Assembly: GCA_002315255.1 (NCBI GenBank)
Contig: DCGM01000042.1
Coordinates: 13,108 to 53,514 of the forward strand
From: Lachnospiraceae bacterium UBA1778
GTDB taxonomy: Bacteria; Bacillota; Clostridia; Lachnospirales; Lachnospiraceae
Reading direction: 5' to 3'
Length of the DNA: 40,407 bases
In this document: positions 16,476 to 23,690 of the stretch, in pieces
How positions within the stretch are numbered: the first letter of the stretch is position 1
Layout: every line of letters begins with the position of its first letter
Made by a program: the position numbers and the translations under genes
Notes under the pieces: model-generated
The model's input: only the letters and a program-made list of their open reading frames with translations
The model's database searches: none
What the model was told of the DNA's origin: nothing

Positions 16476-18611
16476 ATGCTGAAATATTCCTCTCTTGCTG
16501 AAGAGATCGATTTAGGGATTCAGAATCCCGCCTGGACTGAAGGTCCTACCGGTGAGGAACTGGACCAGAAGATGCTGGAAATAGAAAACGAAGCCCCCGG
16601 ACGCTCCCGGCGGCTTCTGAAGGCAGATATGATGTCTTGGATTCTTCGGAATGGGGCCATTGCCTCTGAAGAGCATGGGGTCTATGCGGACCGCCTTCGT
16701 CATGAGGGCGCTATTCTGCGTGTGCAGAAACGCTGGATCGCCGATGAAACCACACGCGGGAAACTGGGCAGACTGGTATCCGAAGCGGCGAACGGTCAGA
16801 ACGCTAAGTTATGGGAAGCGCGTCTCGACACCAGCCATACCTGCCCCGATTGGGAACGGATCCTCCGCCTCGGAATCACCGGTCTTTCGGGAGAAATAAA
16901 AAAGAAACGGAAAGACTGCCCGGACAATGAATTCTATCAGGCAGCAGAAATGATCTATGACGGAATTTCCGATTATCTGAAGCGGCTGATCGCCCTCCGT
17001 CCGGATGCTCCCTACAGCGTCTTCCTCCGGGAGCTGCTTCTGCATGCTCCTGCCACTACGCCGGAGGCATTGGAGCTGATGCTCCTTTATTATATGCTGC
17101 AGGACGGCCTGGAGCAGACCTATGTCCGCTCTTTCGGTCATCTGGATCTTCTCCTCTGGTCCTTCTATCAGGAGGATCTGAAGTCCGGGCGATACTCGAA
17201 AGAAGAGTTTTGTGAGTATCTCAAATGCTTTTTCGCCCGCATCAGCGCTATGGACCATCCGAATAATGTGCCCATCTGCCTGGGGTCAGATCCGGCGGTG
17301 TATGAATTGACGGAACTGATCCGGGAAACCTATGACTCCATGGGAATCTACTGCCCGAAGATCCAGATCCGTGTCCATGACCGGATTCCGGAGGAGTTCC
17401 TCTTACATGTTATGAACAGCATCCGTTCCGGCCGGTCCAGTTATGTGTTCGTGAACGACCGCTCGGTTATTCCCGCTCTTACCGCTCTCGGAATCCGTCC
17501 GGAGGACGCCGCTTCGTATATCCCTGTCGGCTGCTATGAGCCCAATGCCTTCGGCGAGGTTCCGAATACCTGCGCCGGCAATGTCAACATGACGAAATGC
17601 GTGCTTCTCGCCATGAATAACGGCCGGGATCCGAAAGACGGAATCCGGTTAGGCGTAGAAGTCGGCGAAGCGGAAGCTATCGAAAGCTATGAGGCTTTTG
17701 AAGCGGCCGTGCTTCGTGAAGTAGATTTCTGTATCCGTACGGTCATGGACGAGATCAATGCCTATGAAGAGATCTATATCCAGATGAACCCCGCCTCTCT
17801 CTTCTCTTCTACCATGGCTTCCTGTGTAGAGAGAGGATTGGATGCTTATGAAGGCGGTGCGATATACAGCAATACCTCTATCAACATGATGGGGCTTGCG
17901 GATATTACGGATGCCCTCTGCGCCATTAAGCATAAGGTGTATGAAGAAAATGAATTAACGCTTTCGGAATTCCGGAAGATTCTGAAAAATAACTGGGAAG
18001 ATGCAGAGCTTCTCCGGAAATCCATCCGCACCGCCTGCCCGAGATTCGGTAACGGAGATCCTGAAGCGGATGCTCTGGCTGAAAAGATTGCCGCATTTTC
18101 GGCAGAACGGATAAATGGTGCTCCGGCAGCCCGCGGAGGCGTGTTCCGGATGGGACTGTTCTCCATCGATGTAGCATTTACCGACGGTTTAGCCACCTCC
18201 GCATCGCCGGACGGAAGGTTCTTCGGAGATCCTCTCAGTAAGAATCTCTGCGCCACTGTCGGTTCGGATCGGAAAGGGCCTACAGCGCTTCTCAACACCG
18301 TCAGCCGGCTGACACGCTGCGGAGTTCCTAACGGAGCCGTACTCGACCTCGTGCTCCATCCCTCCGCAGTGAAGGGTGAGCCTGGCCTTCAGTCTATGCT
18401 GACCCTTCTTAAAGTATTCGAAAAAAACGGCGGCCAATGCCTTCAGATGAACATCTTTGACACTGCCACCCTTCGGGAAGCTCAGGCCTTCCCGGAAAAA
18501 TATGAGACGCTTCAGGTAAGAGTCTGCGGCTGGAACGCCCGGTTTACCAGGCTTTCCCGTACAGAGCAGGATGTGTTCATTGCGCAGGCAGAAAATTCCG
18601 CAGCGCATTAA
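16476..18611 (+). CDS. Glycyl radical enzyme 3 (CxEP-type, substrate unknown)
   Basis: 711-residue glycyl radical enzyme beginning after AAAAGGAG. It is clearly different from GRE1 and GRE2. The thiyl cysteine should be Cys353 in VGCYEPN, which has the Cys-x-Glu-Pro form (Glu355) found in GRE dehydratases/lyases, where the Glu serves as general base. The radical glycine is Gly685 in RVCGWNARF, with Trp at the position usually held by Tyr. It is short for the family (typically 750-850 residues), indicating a compact subgroup. It is the first gene of an operon with an AraC regulator 9 bases downstream, then a sialidase-like protein and a DapA-family protein. No activase is present in this operon. 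Radical-mediated C-O or C-C cleavage of a sugar derivative is the likely role; the exact reaction is open. Confidence 0.9.
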   Translation: MLKYSSLAEEIDLGIQNPAWTEGPTGEELDQKMLEIENEAPGRSRRLLKADMMSWILRNGAIASEEHGVYADRLRHEGAILRVQKRWIADETTRGKLGRLVSEAANGQNAKLWEARLDTSHTCPDWERILRLGITGLSGEIKKKRKDCPDNEFYQAAEMIYDGISDYLKRLIALRPDAPYSVFLRELLLHAPATTPEALELMLLYYMLQDGLEQTYVRSFGHLDLLLWSFYQEDLKSGRYSKEEFCEYLKCFFARISAMDHPNNVPICLGSDPAVYELTELIRETYDSMGIYCPKIQIRVHDRIPEEFLLHVMNSIRSGRSSYVFVNDRSVIPALTALGIRPEDAASYIPVGCYEPNAFGEVPNTCAGNVNMTKCVLLAMNNGRDPKDGIRLGVEVGEAEAIESYEAFEAAVLREVDFCIRTVMDEINAYEEIYIQMNPASLFSSTMASCVERGLDAYEGGAIYSNTSINMMGLADITDALCAIKHKVYEENELTLSEFRKILKNNWEDAELLRKSIRTACPRFGNGDPEADALAEKIAAFSAERINGAPAARGGVFRMGLFSIDVAFTDGLATSASPDGRFFGDPLSKNLCATVGSDRKGPTALLNTVSRLTRCGVPNGAVLDLVLHPSAVKGEPGLQSMLTLLKVFEKNGGQCLQMNIFDTATLREAQAFPEKYETLQVRVCGWNARFTRLSRTEQDVFIAQAENSAAH

Positions 18612-18620
18612 GGTGACGAT

Positions 18621-19415
18621 ATGGAACTAGATATTTCTACCACAGAGGTAATCTCTATTTTGAACTCAGCCTCCCGCCGTATGTCAGAGGGACTCTATTC
18701 GGAGCAGGCCCCCCGTTATAGTGACTGCTTCGTTTATATCCTTCACGGATGCGCAAAGTACACTTTTTCCGGAAAGCAGGTGGATGTGCGCGCCGGAGAT
18801 CTGCTTTACCTGCCCTATAGCAGCATTTATTCAATCCTGGTCGGAAAAGATTATGACGTCGTTTGGGTAGACTGTATGCTCTCAGATCGGAACGGAATCC
18901 GAAAGGATCGAGAGCCCTTCGCGCTTCGTTTCGGAACCTATGGTGAAGCCGATTTCCTTACTCTGGCAGGGCTATGGCTTCCGGACCATGATTACGCCCA
19001 GCTTCGCGGAAAAGCGCTGGTATACAGTGTCCTGGCGCGGATTCTGCAGTCTGAGACCTTTGATTATTTCAGCGCGGAGAACCGGCGGAAGCTTACGGCT
19101 GCGGAAAAAAAGATTCGGGAGAATCTGTGTGAGAATGAATTGAATATTGATAAAATGGCCGAGTTTGCAGGAATGAGTTCCACCCATTTCCGCCGGCTGT
19201 TCCGGAAAATGTTCGGCATGTCCCCGGGAAAGTACCTTCAGGCGCTCCGGATGAAGGAGGCAGCCCGGCTTCTTCTGGAATCAAGCGCCACCATTGAAAG
19301 CATCGCGCTCTCTGTAGGCTTCTCAGACGGAAACTATTTCAGCCGCGCCTTTTCCAGTTTATACGGCATGGCGCCTTCCTCTTATCGAAGAGTGATTATT
19401 AAAAAGAATGACTGA
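18621..19415 (+). CDS. AraC-family transcriptional regulator of the GRE3 operon
   Basis: 264 residues. The N-terminal part is a cupin-like sensor (CAKYTFSGKQVDVRAGDLLYLP), the C-terminal ~105 residues an AraC double helix-turn-helix (MAEFAGMSSTHFRRLFRKMF; SIALSVGFSDGNYFSRAFS). The start at 18621 is 9 bases beyond the GRE3 stop, with GGTG as a weak ribosome site suggesting coupled translation. Its position inside the operon suggests autoregulation together with GRE3. Confidence 0.93.
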   Translation: MELDISTTEVISILNSASRRMSEGLYSEQAPRYSDCFVYILHGCAKYTFSGKQVDVRAGDLLYLPYSSIYSILVGKDYDVVWVDCMLSDRNGIRKDREPFALRFGTYGEADFLTLAGLWLPDHDYAQLRGKALVYSVLARILQSETFDYFSAENRRKLTAAEKKIRENLCENELNIDKMAEFAGMSSTHFRRLFRKMFGMSPGKYLQALRMKEAARLLLESSATIESIALSVGFSDGNYFSRAFSSLYGMAPSSYRRVIIKKND

Positions 19416-19485
19416 TCAAAAAGGCATTCTTCATATCACGGATTCACGATAGCAAAAATATAGCTAACTGAAGGGAGTAAAAGGA

Positions 19486-20901
19486 ATGAAGGGAATTACA
19501 GGATGGGATTACCATCCTTTTATACCGGCGAACCGGAGGACAACTCAGAAATCGAGTCCCTATGTCTGCCGTATCGCACCAAATGAAACCGGGGCTGTCA
19601 TAGAGATTCTGGACAATGCTGCACCGGAGGAATACCATGTGCTGAATTACAGAATCCGGGGAACCGATCATCCGATGCGGAAGATTCTCTTTTCCGGATC
19701 CGTTCTTTCAATTGAGGGCCTTCAGCCATATTGCGACTATGAGTTTTTTGTAGAGAGAAAAAATGCGCCGGATTATCGTAGTGCTCTTCGGCTCTTCCGG
19801 ACCGGGTTTTATCCGGACATCATGGTGAATTATCTTCATCCAGAAGATAATGTTTATGCCTTTTCCGGTCATTATCTCTGTGATCCCACCTTCGTCCGGG
19901 TTCCATCCGGCGGACTGGTGGCAGCCATGAATCTTTTTGCCGGCGGCGCCGCACAGGATCTGGAGATTCTGTTCCGTTCCGATGACAACGGAAAGACCTG
20001 GCATTATCTTTGCGATCTTTTTCCAGCCTTTTTCGGTACATTGTTCATGCACCGGAACGTGCTTTATATGCTCGCTACCAGCACGGAAAACGGATCTCTT
20101 CTCATCGGCGCCTCTTATGATGAAGGAGTCACCTGGACCAAGCCGGTTCTCCTTTTTGCTGGCGGCAATTCGGCGTCCTTAGGTTATCAGCGACAGCCCA
20201 TGCCGATTCTGAATCACCACGGACGGCTGATCACCAGTATCGATTTCGGTTCCTGGAAACCAAATGAAGGCTATCGGATTGGAGTCCTGTCCGTGTCGGA
20301 GGATGCGGACCTTCTGGAATCCGAAAACTGGACTGTTTCGGATTTTACAGCCTATGACCCTTCCTGGCCCGGATCCCCTGTAGGCGGAAATATCACCATT
20401 TTGGAAGGAAGCATCTTTGTCGCAGGAGACGGAAAACTGGTCAATCTGGCCCGCATGCAGTTAGATAAGGGAAGCGTTCCCGCTTATGGAAAAGCATGCG
20501 TTCTGGAGATCGATGAGAATGACCTGGAAGCTGCACCGAAGTTCCATTCCATCATCGATATGCCGACAGGCGCCAACAGCAGAACTCATGTGCTTATGGA
20601 TCCTGAGACAGGAAAATACTGGGCTATCGGAAATCTGGTCACAGACGATGATCCCTATTCAAAAAGATCGCGTCTGGCATTGTCGGTTTCCGAAGACGGG
20701 TATCATTGGCGGGTGGCTAAAGTCCTTCTGGATTACAGTCATCTGAATCCGGAGGAGGTAGGTTTCCAGTACACGAGCTTCATTTTTGACGGTGAAGACA
20801 TTCTCTATCTGACACGGACTTCCTTTAACGGAGCGGACAGTTTCCACAATGCCAACTGCCAGACTTTCGGTGTCGTAGAGGATTTCAGGAAGTTATTATA
20901 A
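19486..20901 (+). CDS. BNR/sialidase-fold protein, predicted cytoplasmic
   Basis: 471 residues with sialidase-type beta-propeller features. It shows Asp-boxes SDDNGKTW, SYDEGVTW and a degenerate SEDGYHW, plus FVRVPSGG, which resembles the F/YRIP motif holding the first arginine of sialidase active sites. About 110 N-terminal residues look like a beta-sandwich (IEGLQPYCDYEFFVE, fibronectin III-like). There is no signal peptide or anchor, so if it is a glycosidase it acts on an imported substrate. The start is preceded by GAAGGGAG. It lies between the AraC regulator and a DapA-family gene. A hydrolase or lyase for a sialic-acid-like or uronic sugar is possible; a non-catalytic propeller cannot be excluded. 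Confidence 0.85.
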   Translation: MKGITGWDYHPFIPANRRTTQKSSPYVCRIAPNETGAVIEILDNAAPEEYHVLNYRIRGTDHPMRKILFSGSVLSIEGLQPYCDYEFFVERKNAPDYRSALRLFRTGFYPDIMVNYLHPEDNVYAFSGHYLCDPTFVRVPSGGLVAAMNLFAGGAAQDLEILFRSDDNGKTWHYLCDLFPAFFGTLFMHRNVLYMLATSTENGSLLIGASYDEGVTWTKPVLLFAGGNSASLGYQRQPMPILNHHGRLITSIDFGSWKPNEGYRIGVLSVSEDADLLESENWTVSDFTAYDPSWPGSPVGGNITILEGSIFVAGDGKLVNLARMQLDKGSVPAYGKACVLEIDENDLEAAPKFHSIIDMPTGANSRTHVLMDPETGKYWAIGNLVTDDDPYSKRSRLALSVSEDGYHWRVAKVLLDYSHLNPEEVGFQYTSFIFDGEDILYLTRTSFNGADSFHNANCQTFGVVEDFRKLL

Positions 20902-20988
20902 CGCTGAAGAACGGACCGGCGAAAAACGATCGGCCGAGCGCTCTTTCCCAAAAGTCATCTATTTCATTTCACGTCAAGGAGTTCCCAT

Positions 20989-21951
20989 ATGCTAAAACTA
21001 AGTCCGGGTGTCAACTGTACTATGCTGGCGCCCTATACAAAGAATGATTCGATAGACCTTTATGCCCTGGCGGGCATGATCGACTGGTATAGCAAAAAAG
21101 GCTGCCGAAGTCTTTTCGCCATGTGCCACAGTACGGAACTTCATCTGCTTACGATGGAGGAACGGCTGAAGATCATCCGCGGTGCCCGTGAGAATGCGGA
21201 CAAACTGGCATCCTCCGGCCGTCCCAAAATGAATGTCATTGCCGCCGGTTCCTTTTCAACTTCTAAGAATCTGCAGGAAATGGCAGACCAGATGAAGCAG
21301 GTTCGGGATGCCGGCGCTGAAGCGGTGGTGATTATAACGAACCGGTTGGATCCTGACAATGAATTGGGCGATACGCTGATTCAAAACGCGGAGAAGCTCT
21401 TGCAGCTGCTTCCGGATGACATGAGTCTGGGCTTTTATGAATGCCCTCTTCCTTATAAACGGATTCTTCAGGACCGGGAGCTTCAATGGGCAGTAGACAG
21501 TAAACGGATCTGCTTTTTAAAAGATACCTGCTGTGACCCGGTGATGCTTCACCGCAGAATGGAACTGATTCGCGGCTCCGAGCTTCTTCTCTTTAATGCA
21601 AATGCCCAGACCCTGCTCATGACCTTAAAGGAAGGCGCCGCCGGCTACTCCAGCATTATGGCCAATATAACGCCGGAGCTTTATGTCTGGCTCTGCGATA
21701 ATTTCAACCGTTTTCCCGAAAAAGCCGAGCATATTCAGCACGTGGCCTGCTTCGCTTCCTTTTCGGAAAGCCTGGCCTACCCGCTGATTGCAAAATATGT
21801 CATGAGAAAGCAGGGTGTGCCTATCGAGATCAACAGCCGCATGCGTCCGGCGACCGACTTCAAGCCCTATGATGCTGTGATCATGGATCAGCTTCTTGAT
21901 TGGGTGCAGGAAGAACTGTCCGCGCTGAATGCAGATATTTCTCTGTCTTGA
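20989..21951 (+). CDS. Diverged DapA/NanA-superfamily protein (possible aldolase)
   Basis: 320 residues with the (beta/alpha)8 pattern of the dihydrodipicolinate synthase superfamily. A candidate Schiff-base lysine is Lys178 (ICFLKDTCCDP) and the phenolic Tyr150 (GFYECPLPYKR) fits the usual beta-5 position. The pyruvate-carboxylate loop, normally GxTGE, reads CHSTE (46-50), so a different donor or chemistry is likely. It begins after CAAGGAG and is the last gene of the GRE3 operon; a strong terminator follows. With the NanA-like enzyme at 3151-4065 this gives two aldolase-fold proteins in the island. Confidence 0.85.
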   Translation: MLKLSPGVNCTMLAPYTKNDSIDLYALAGMIDWYSKKGCRSLFAMCHSTELHLLTMEERLKIIRGARENADKLASSGRPKMNVIAAGSFSTSKNLQEMADQMKQVRDAGAEAVVIITNRLDPDNELGDTLIQNAEKLLQLLPDDMSLGFYECPLPYKRILQDRELQWAVDSKRICFLKDTCCDPVMLHRRMELIRGSELLLFNANAQTLLMTLKEGAAGYSSIMANITPELYVWLCDNFNRFPEKAEHIQHVACFASFSESLAYPLIAKYVMRKQGVPIEINSRMRPATDFKPYDAVIMDQLLDWVQEELSALNADISLS

Positions 21952-21980
21952 TAGGGGCATCTAAAATAGCGAGCGAAAGC

Positions 21981-22016
21981 AAAGCAACCGGGCGGCATGC
22001 CGTCCGGTTGCTTTTT
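21981..22016 (+). terminator. Terminator of the GRE3 operon
   Basis: AAAGCAACCGG and CCGGTTGCTTT form a long stem (GCAACCGG-GCGGCATGCCGT-CCGGTTGC) followed by TTTTT. This closes the catabolic island on its right side. Confidence 0.9.
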
Positions 22017-22048
22017 GAAGGAGAAGAATTTGGAAACTTTTCAGCAGT

Positions 22049-22186
22049 GAGCGCGGGCGATGGCTGCGCGCTCCGGCAGACCGTTGGGAAGTGTCGGTTT
22101 ACGATCCGGTCTGCCTCTCTGCTGGGAGTAGCGCTTCTTGGCAAGCGCTAAGCGGGGGGCTTGTTTATAATCAAGAGGAGACAAGC
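22049..22186. other. Gene-free stretch with four consecutive hairpins (possible structured RNA)
   Basis: Stems in order: GAGCGCG/CGCGCTC (22049-22055 with 22067-22073), GGCAGACCG/CGGTCTGCC (22075-22083 with 22107-22115), TAGCGCTT/AAGCGCTA (22129-22136 with 22143-22150) and GCTTGT/ACAAGC (22159-22164 with 22181-22186). The surrounding 22017-22372 holds no open frame with a ribosome site and no repeat. It lies between two terminators. No known RNA family is recognised and the strand is undetermined. Confidence 0.3.
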
Positions 22187-22372
22187 GTTTTATCCATTAG
22201 GTGCCTGGGAGAAGTCAACACTGCCATCGCCAGAGGGAGGTACATGCTTCAGGATGTCTCTTCCGATTTCACTTTCCTTATAACCCCATTTTATAAAGAT
22301 TCCTTAAATAAACCTAAAAAAACAGGCGCTTCACTTATCTTTCATCTGTTTTTCACATGATGCCGGAATGAC

Positions 22373-22423
22373 AAAAAAGCCACGGGATCTGACTGATGAC
22401 TTTCGTCAGATCCCGTGGTTTTT
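22373..22423. terminator. Strong bidirectional terminator
   Basis: CCACGGGATCTGAC (22380-22393) pairs perfectly with GTCAGATCCCGTGG (22405-22418). It is flanked by A6 on the left and T5 on the right, so it can end transcripts from both sides, chiefly the S1-domain gene on the minus strand. Confidence 0.9.
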
Positions 22424-22496
22424 GCTCTGTTTTTTTATCGTCGTTTTTTTTGCTCTGTTATTTTAATCGTCGCAGCTTTTACTCTGTTCTCTTTGG
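22419..22496. repeat. T-rich tandem repeat (about 25-29 bp units)
   Basis: Two units built as T-run, GCTCTGTT, T/A-run, ATCGTCG (22419-22443 and 22444-22472) and a degenerate third (CTTTTACTCTGTTCTCTTT). It lies between the terminator and the 3' end of the S1-domain gene. No function is evident; probably replication slippage. Confidence 0.65.
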
Positions 22497-22515
22497 CTAG
22501 ATCGTAAGAAACAGA

Positions 22516-23604
22516 TTAAAACTTTAAGTTCTTAAAGAGATCCCCTAAGCTCGTGGAAGCGGTCTCGGAATCGCTGTATTCCTTCGGATCTTCCTCAGCT
22601 TTCTCCGTGTTCAATGTATCCTCGAGCGCCTTCATGGAAAGCGAAACCTTTCCGTTTTCAACCTTCGTGATGAGGACGCGGACGCTCTGTCCTTCTTTCA
22701 GCACAGCGCGGATATTTTTCACGTGCGTGTTCGAAATCTGGGAGATATGAAGAAGACCGCTGATGCCGTCGCCGATCTTTACAAATGCGCCGAAATCCTT
22801 GATGAGTTCTACCGTTCCGTCGACTATATTGCCGGGCGTCAGCAGACTGATCCGGCGGTTCTTTTCCGCGATCGCCTTTTCCTGAAGAAGCTCCTTCGCG
22901 GATAAGACGACGCGCTTCGTTTCCTGTTCGACTGAAATCACCTGCACGGTGATGAGCTTATTCAGATACTCTTCCGTGTTTTCGACATACGTTAAGTCGA
23001 GCTTCGATGCCGGGATAAAGCCGCGGACGCCCTCGACATAAAAGATAGCGCCGGACTTCGTGACTTCCGAAATCTTTCCGGAAACCGGCGTTTTTTCGTC
23101 CATCAGCTTCCGTAACCGGTCCCATGCTAATGTGTCATCCGCATCCTTCCGCGACAGAAGGATATTGCCGGCGCCGTCGTCACGCTTCGTGACGGTCGCC
23201 TCCATCACATCGCCAATCCGGACTTCATCGAGGATCGAGAAATGCGGATCATTGGACATCTCGTCTACCGGAATCTTTCCCGGCGCGTAATAGTTTAAAT
23301 CGAGCAATGCGCCGGTTTCATCAACATGGACGACCGTTCCCTTCATCACGTCGCCGACATGAATCTGGCGGTAGGACGCTTCCAGTAAATCCTGATAATC
23401 ATCCATCGATTCGACCGGTTCTGCCGGGATTTCAGGTTCATCCGCCGGCGTTTCCGGAAGTTTCACCGTTTCTGTTTCTGCCGCTGTTTCCGCAGCATCT
23501 GAAGCCGCAGTTTCCTCCTCTGGTTTCTCTTCCGCCTTCATCTCTTTTACAAAATCGACGGCTTCCTCGGCCATCTCTTCTAAATCTTTTTTCAGTTCTT
23601 CCAT
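22516..23604 (-). CDS. S1 RNA-binding domain protein (ribosomal protein S1-like)
   Basis: 362 residues. About 75 N-terminal residues are rich in Glu, Ala and Pro and look disordered. Three S1 domains follow at roughly residues 80-150, 163-235 and 250-322; the last, with IVDGTVELIKDFGAFVKIGD and GLLHISQIS, is the most canonical. A short acidic tail ends in LGDLFKNLKF. Firmicutes S1 homologues commonly have three or four domains and bind mRNA or assist translation; this protein may play that role or a related one. The start at 23604 follows AAGGAGATATA. It is 86 bases downstream of the DUF4317 gene in the same direction and ends before the terminator at 22373-22423. Confidence 0.9.
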   Translation of the reverse strand: MEELKKDLEEMAEEAVDFVKEMKAEEKPEEETAASDAAETAAETETVKLPETPADEPEIPAEPVESMDDYQDLLEASYRQIHVGDVMKGTVVHVDETGALLDLNYYAPGKIPVDEMSNDPHFSILDEVRIGDVMEATVTKRDDGAGNILLSRKDADDTLAWDRLRKLMDEKTPVSGKISEVTKSGAIFYVEGVRGFIPASKLDLTYVENTEEYLNKLITVQVISVEQETKRVVLSAKELLQEKAIAEKNRRISLLTPGNIVDGTVELIKDFGAFVKIGDGISGLLHISQISNTHVKNIRAVLKEGQSVRVLITKVENGKVSLSMKALEDTLNTEKAEEDPKEYSDSETASTSLGDLFKNLKF

Positions 23605-23690
23605 TATATCTCCTTAAAAACTAAATTAGTTCTGTCACCGGGCATAGATACTGCTTTCGTTTCTACGCCTTTTTCCGCGGTTTCTGACGC

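Noticed and set aside
19486..20901. Secreted mucin sialidase (nanH)
   Set aside because: No signal peptide or anchor, only partial sialidase motifs and intracellular-type neighbours.
21900..22151. 83-codon open frame across the 3' end of the DapA-family gene
   Set aside because: Begins inside the preceding gene without a ribosome site and runs through a terminator and three hairpins; it is a chance frame.
22146..22160. Sequence CTAAGCGGGGGGC resembling the SRP RNA apical region
   Set aside because: The conserved GGAGG/GGAA tetraloop and pairing partner of SRP RNA are absent.
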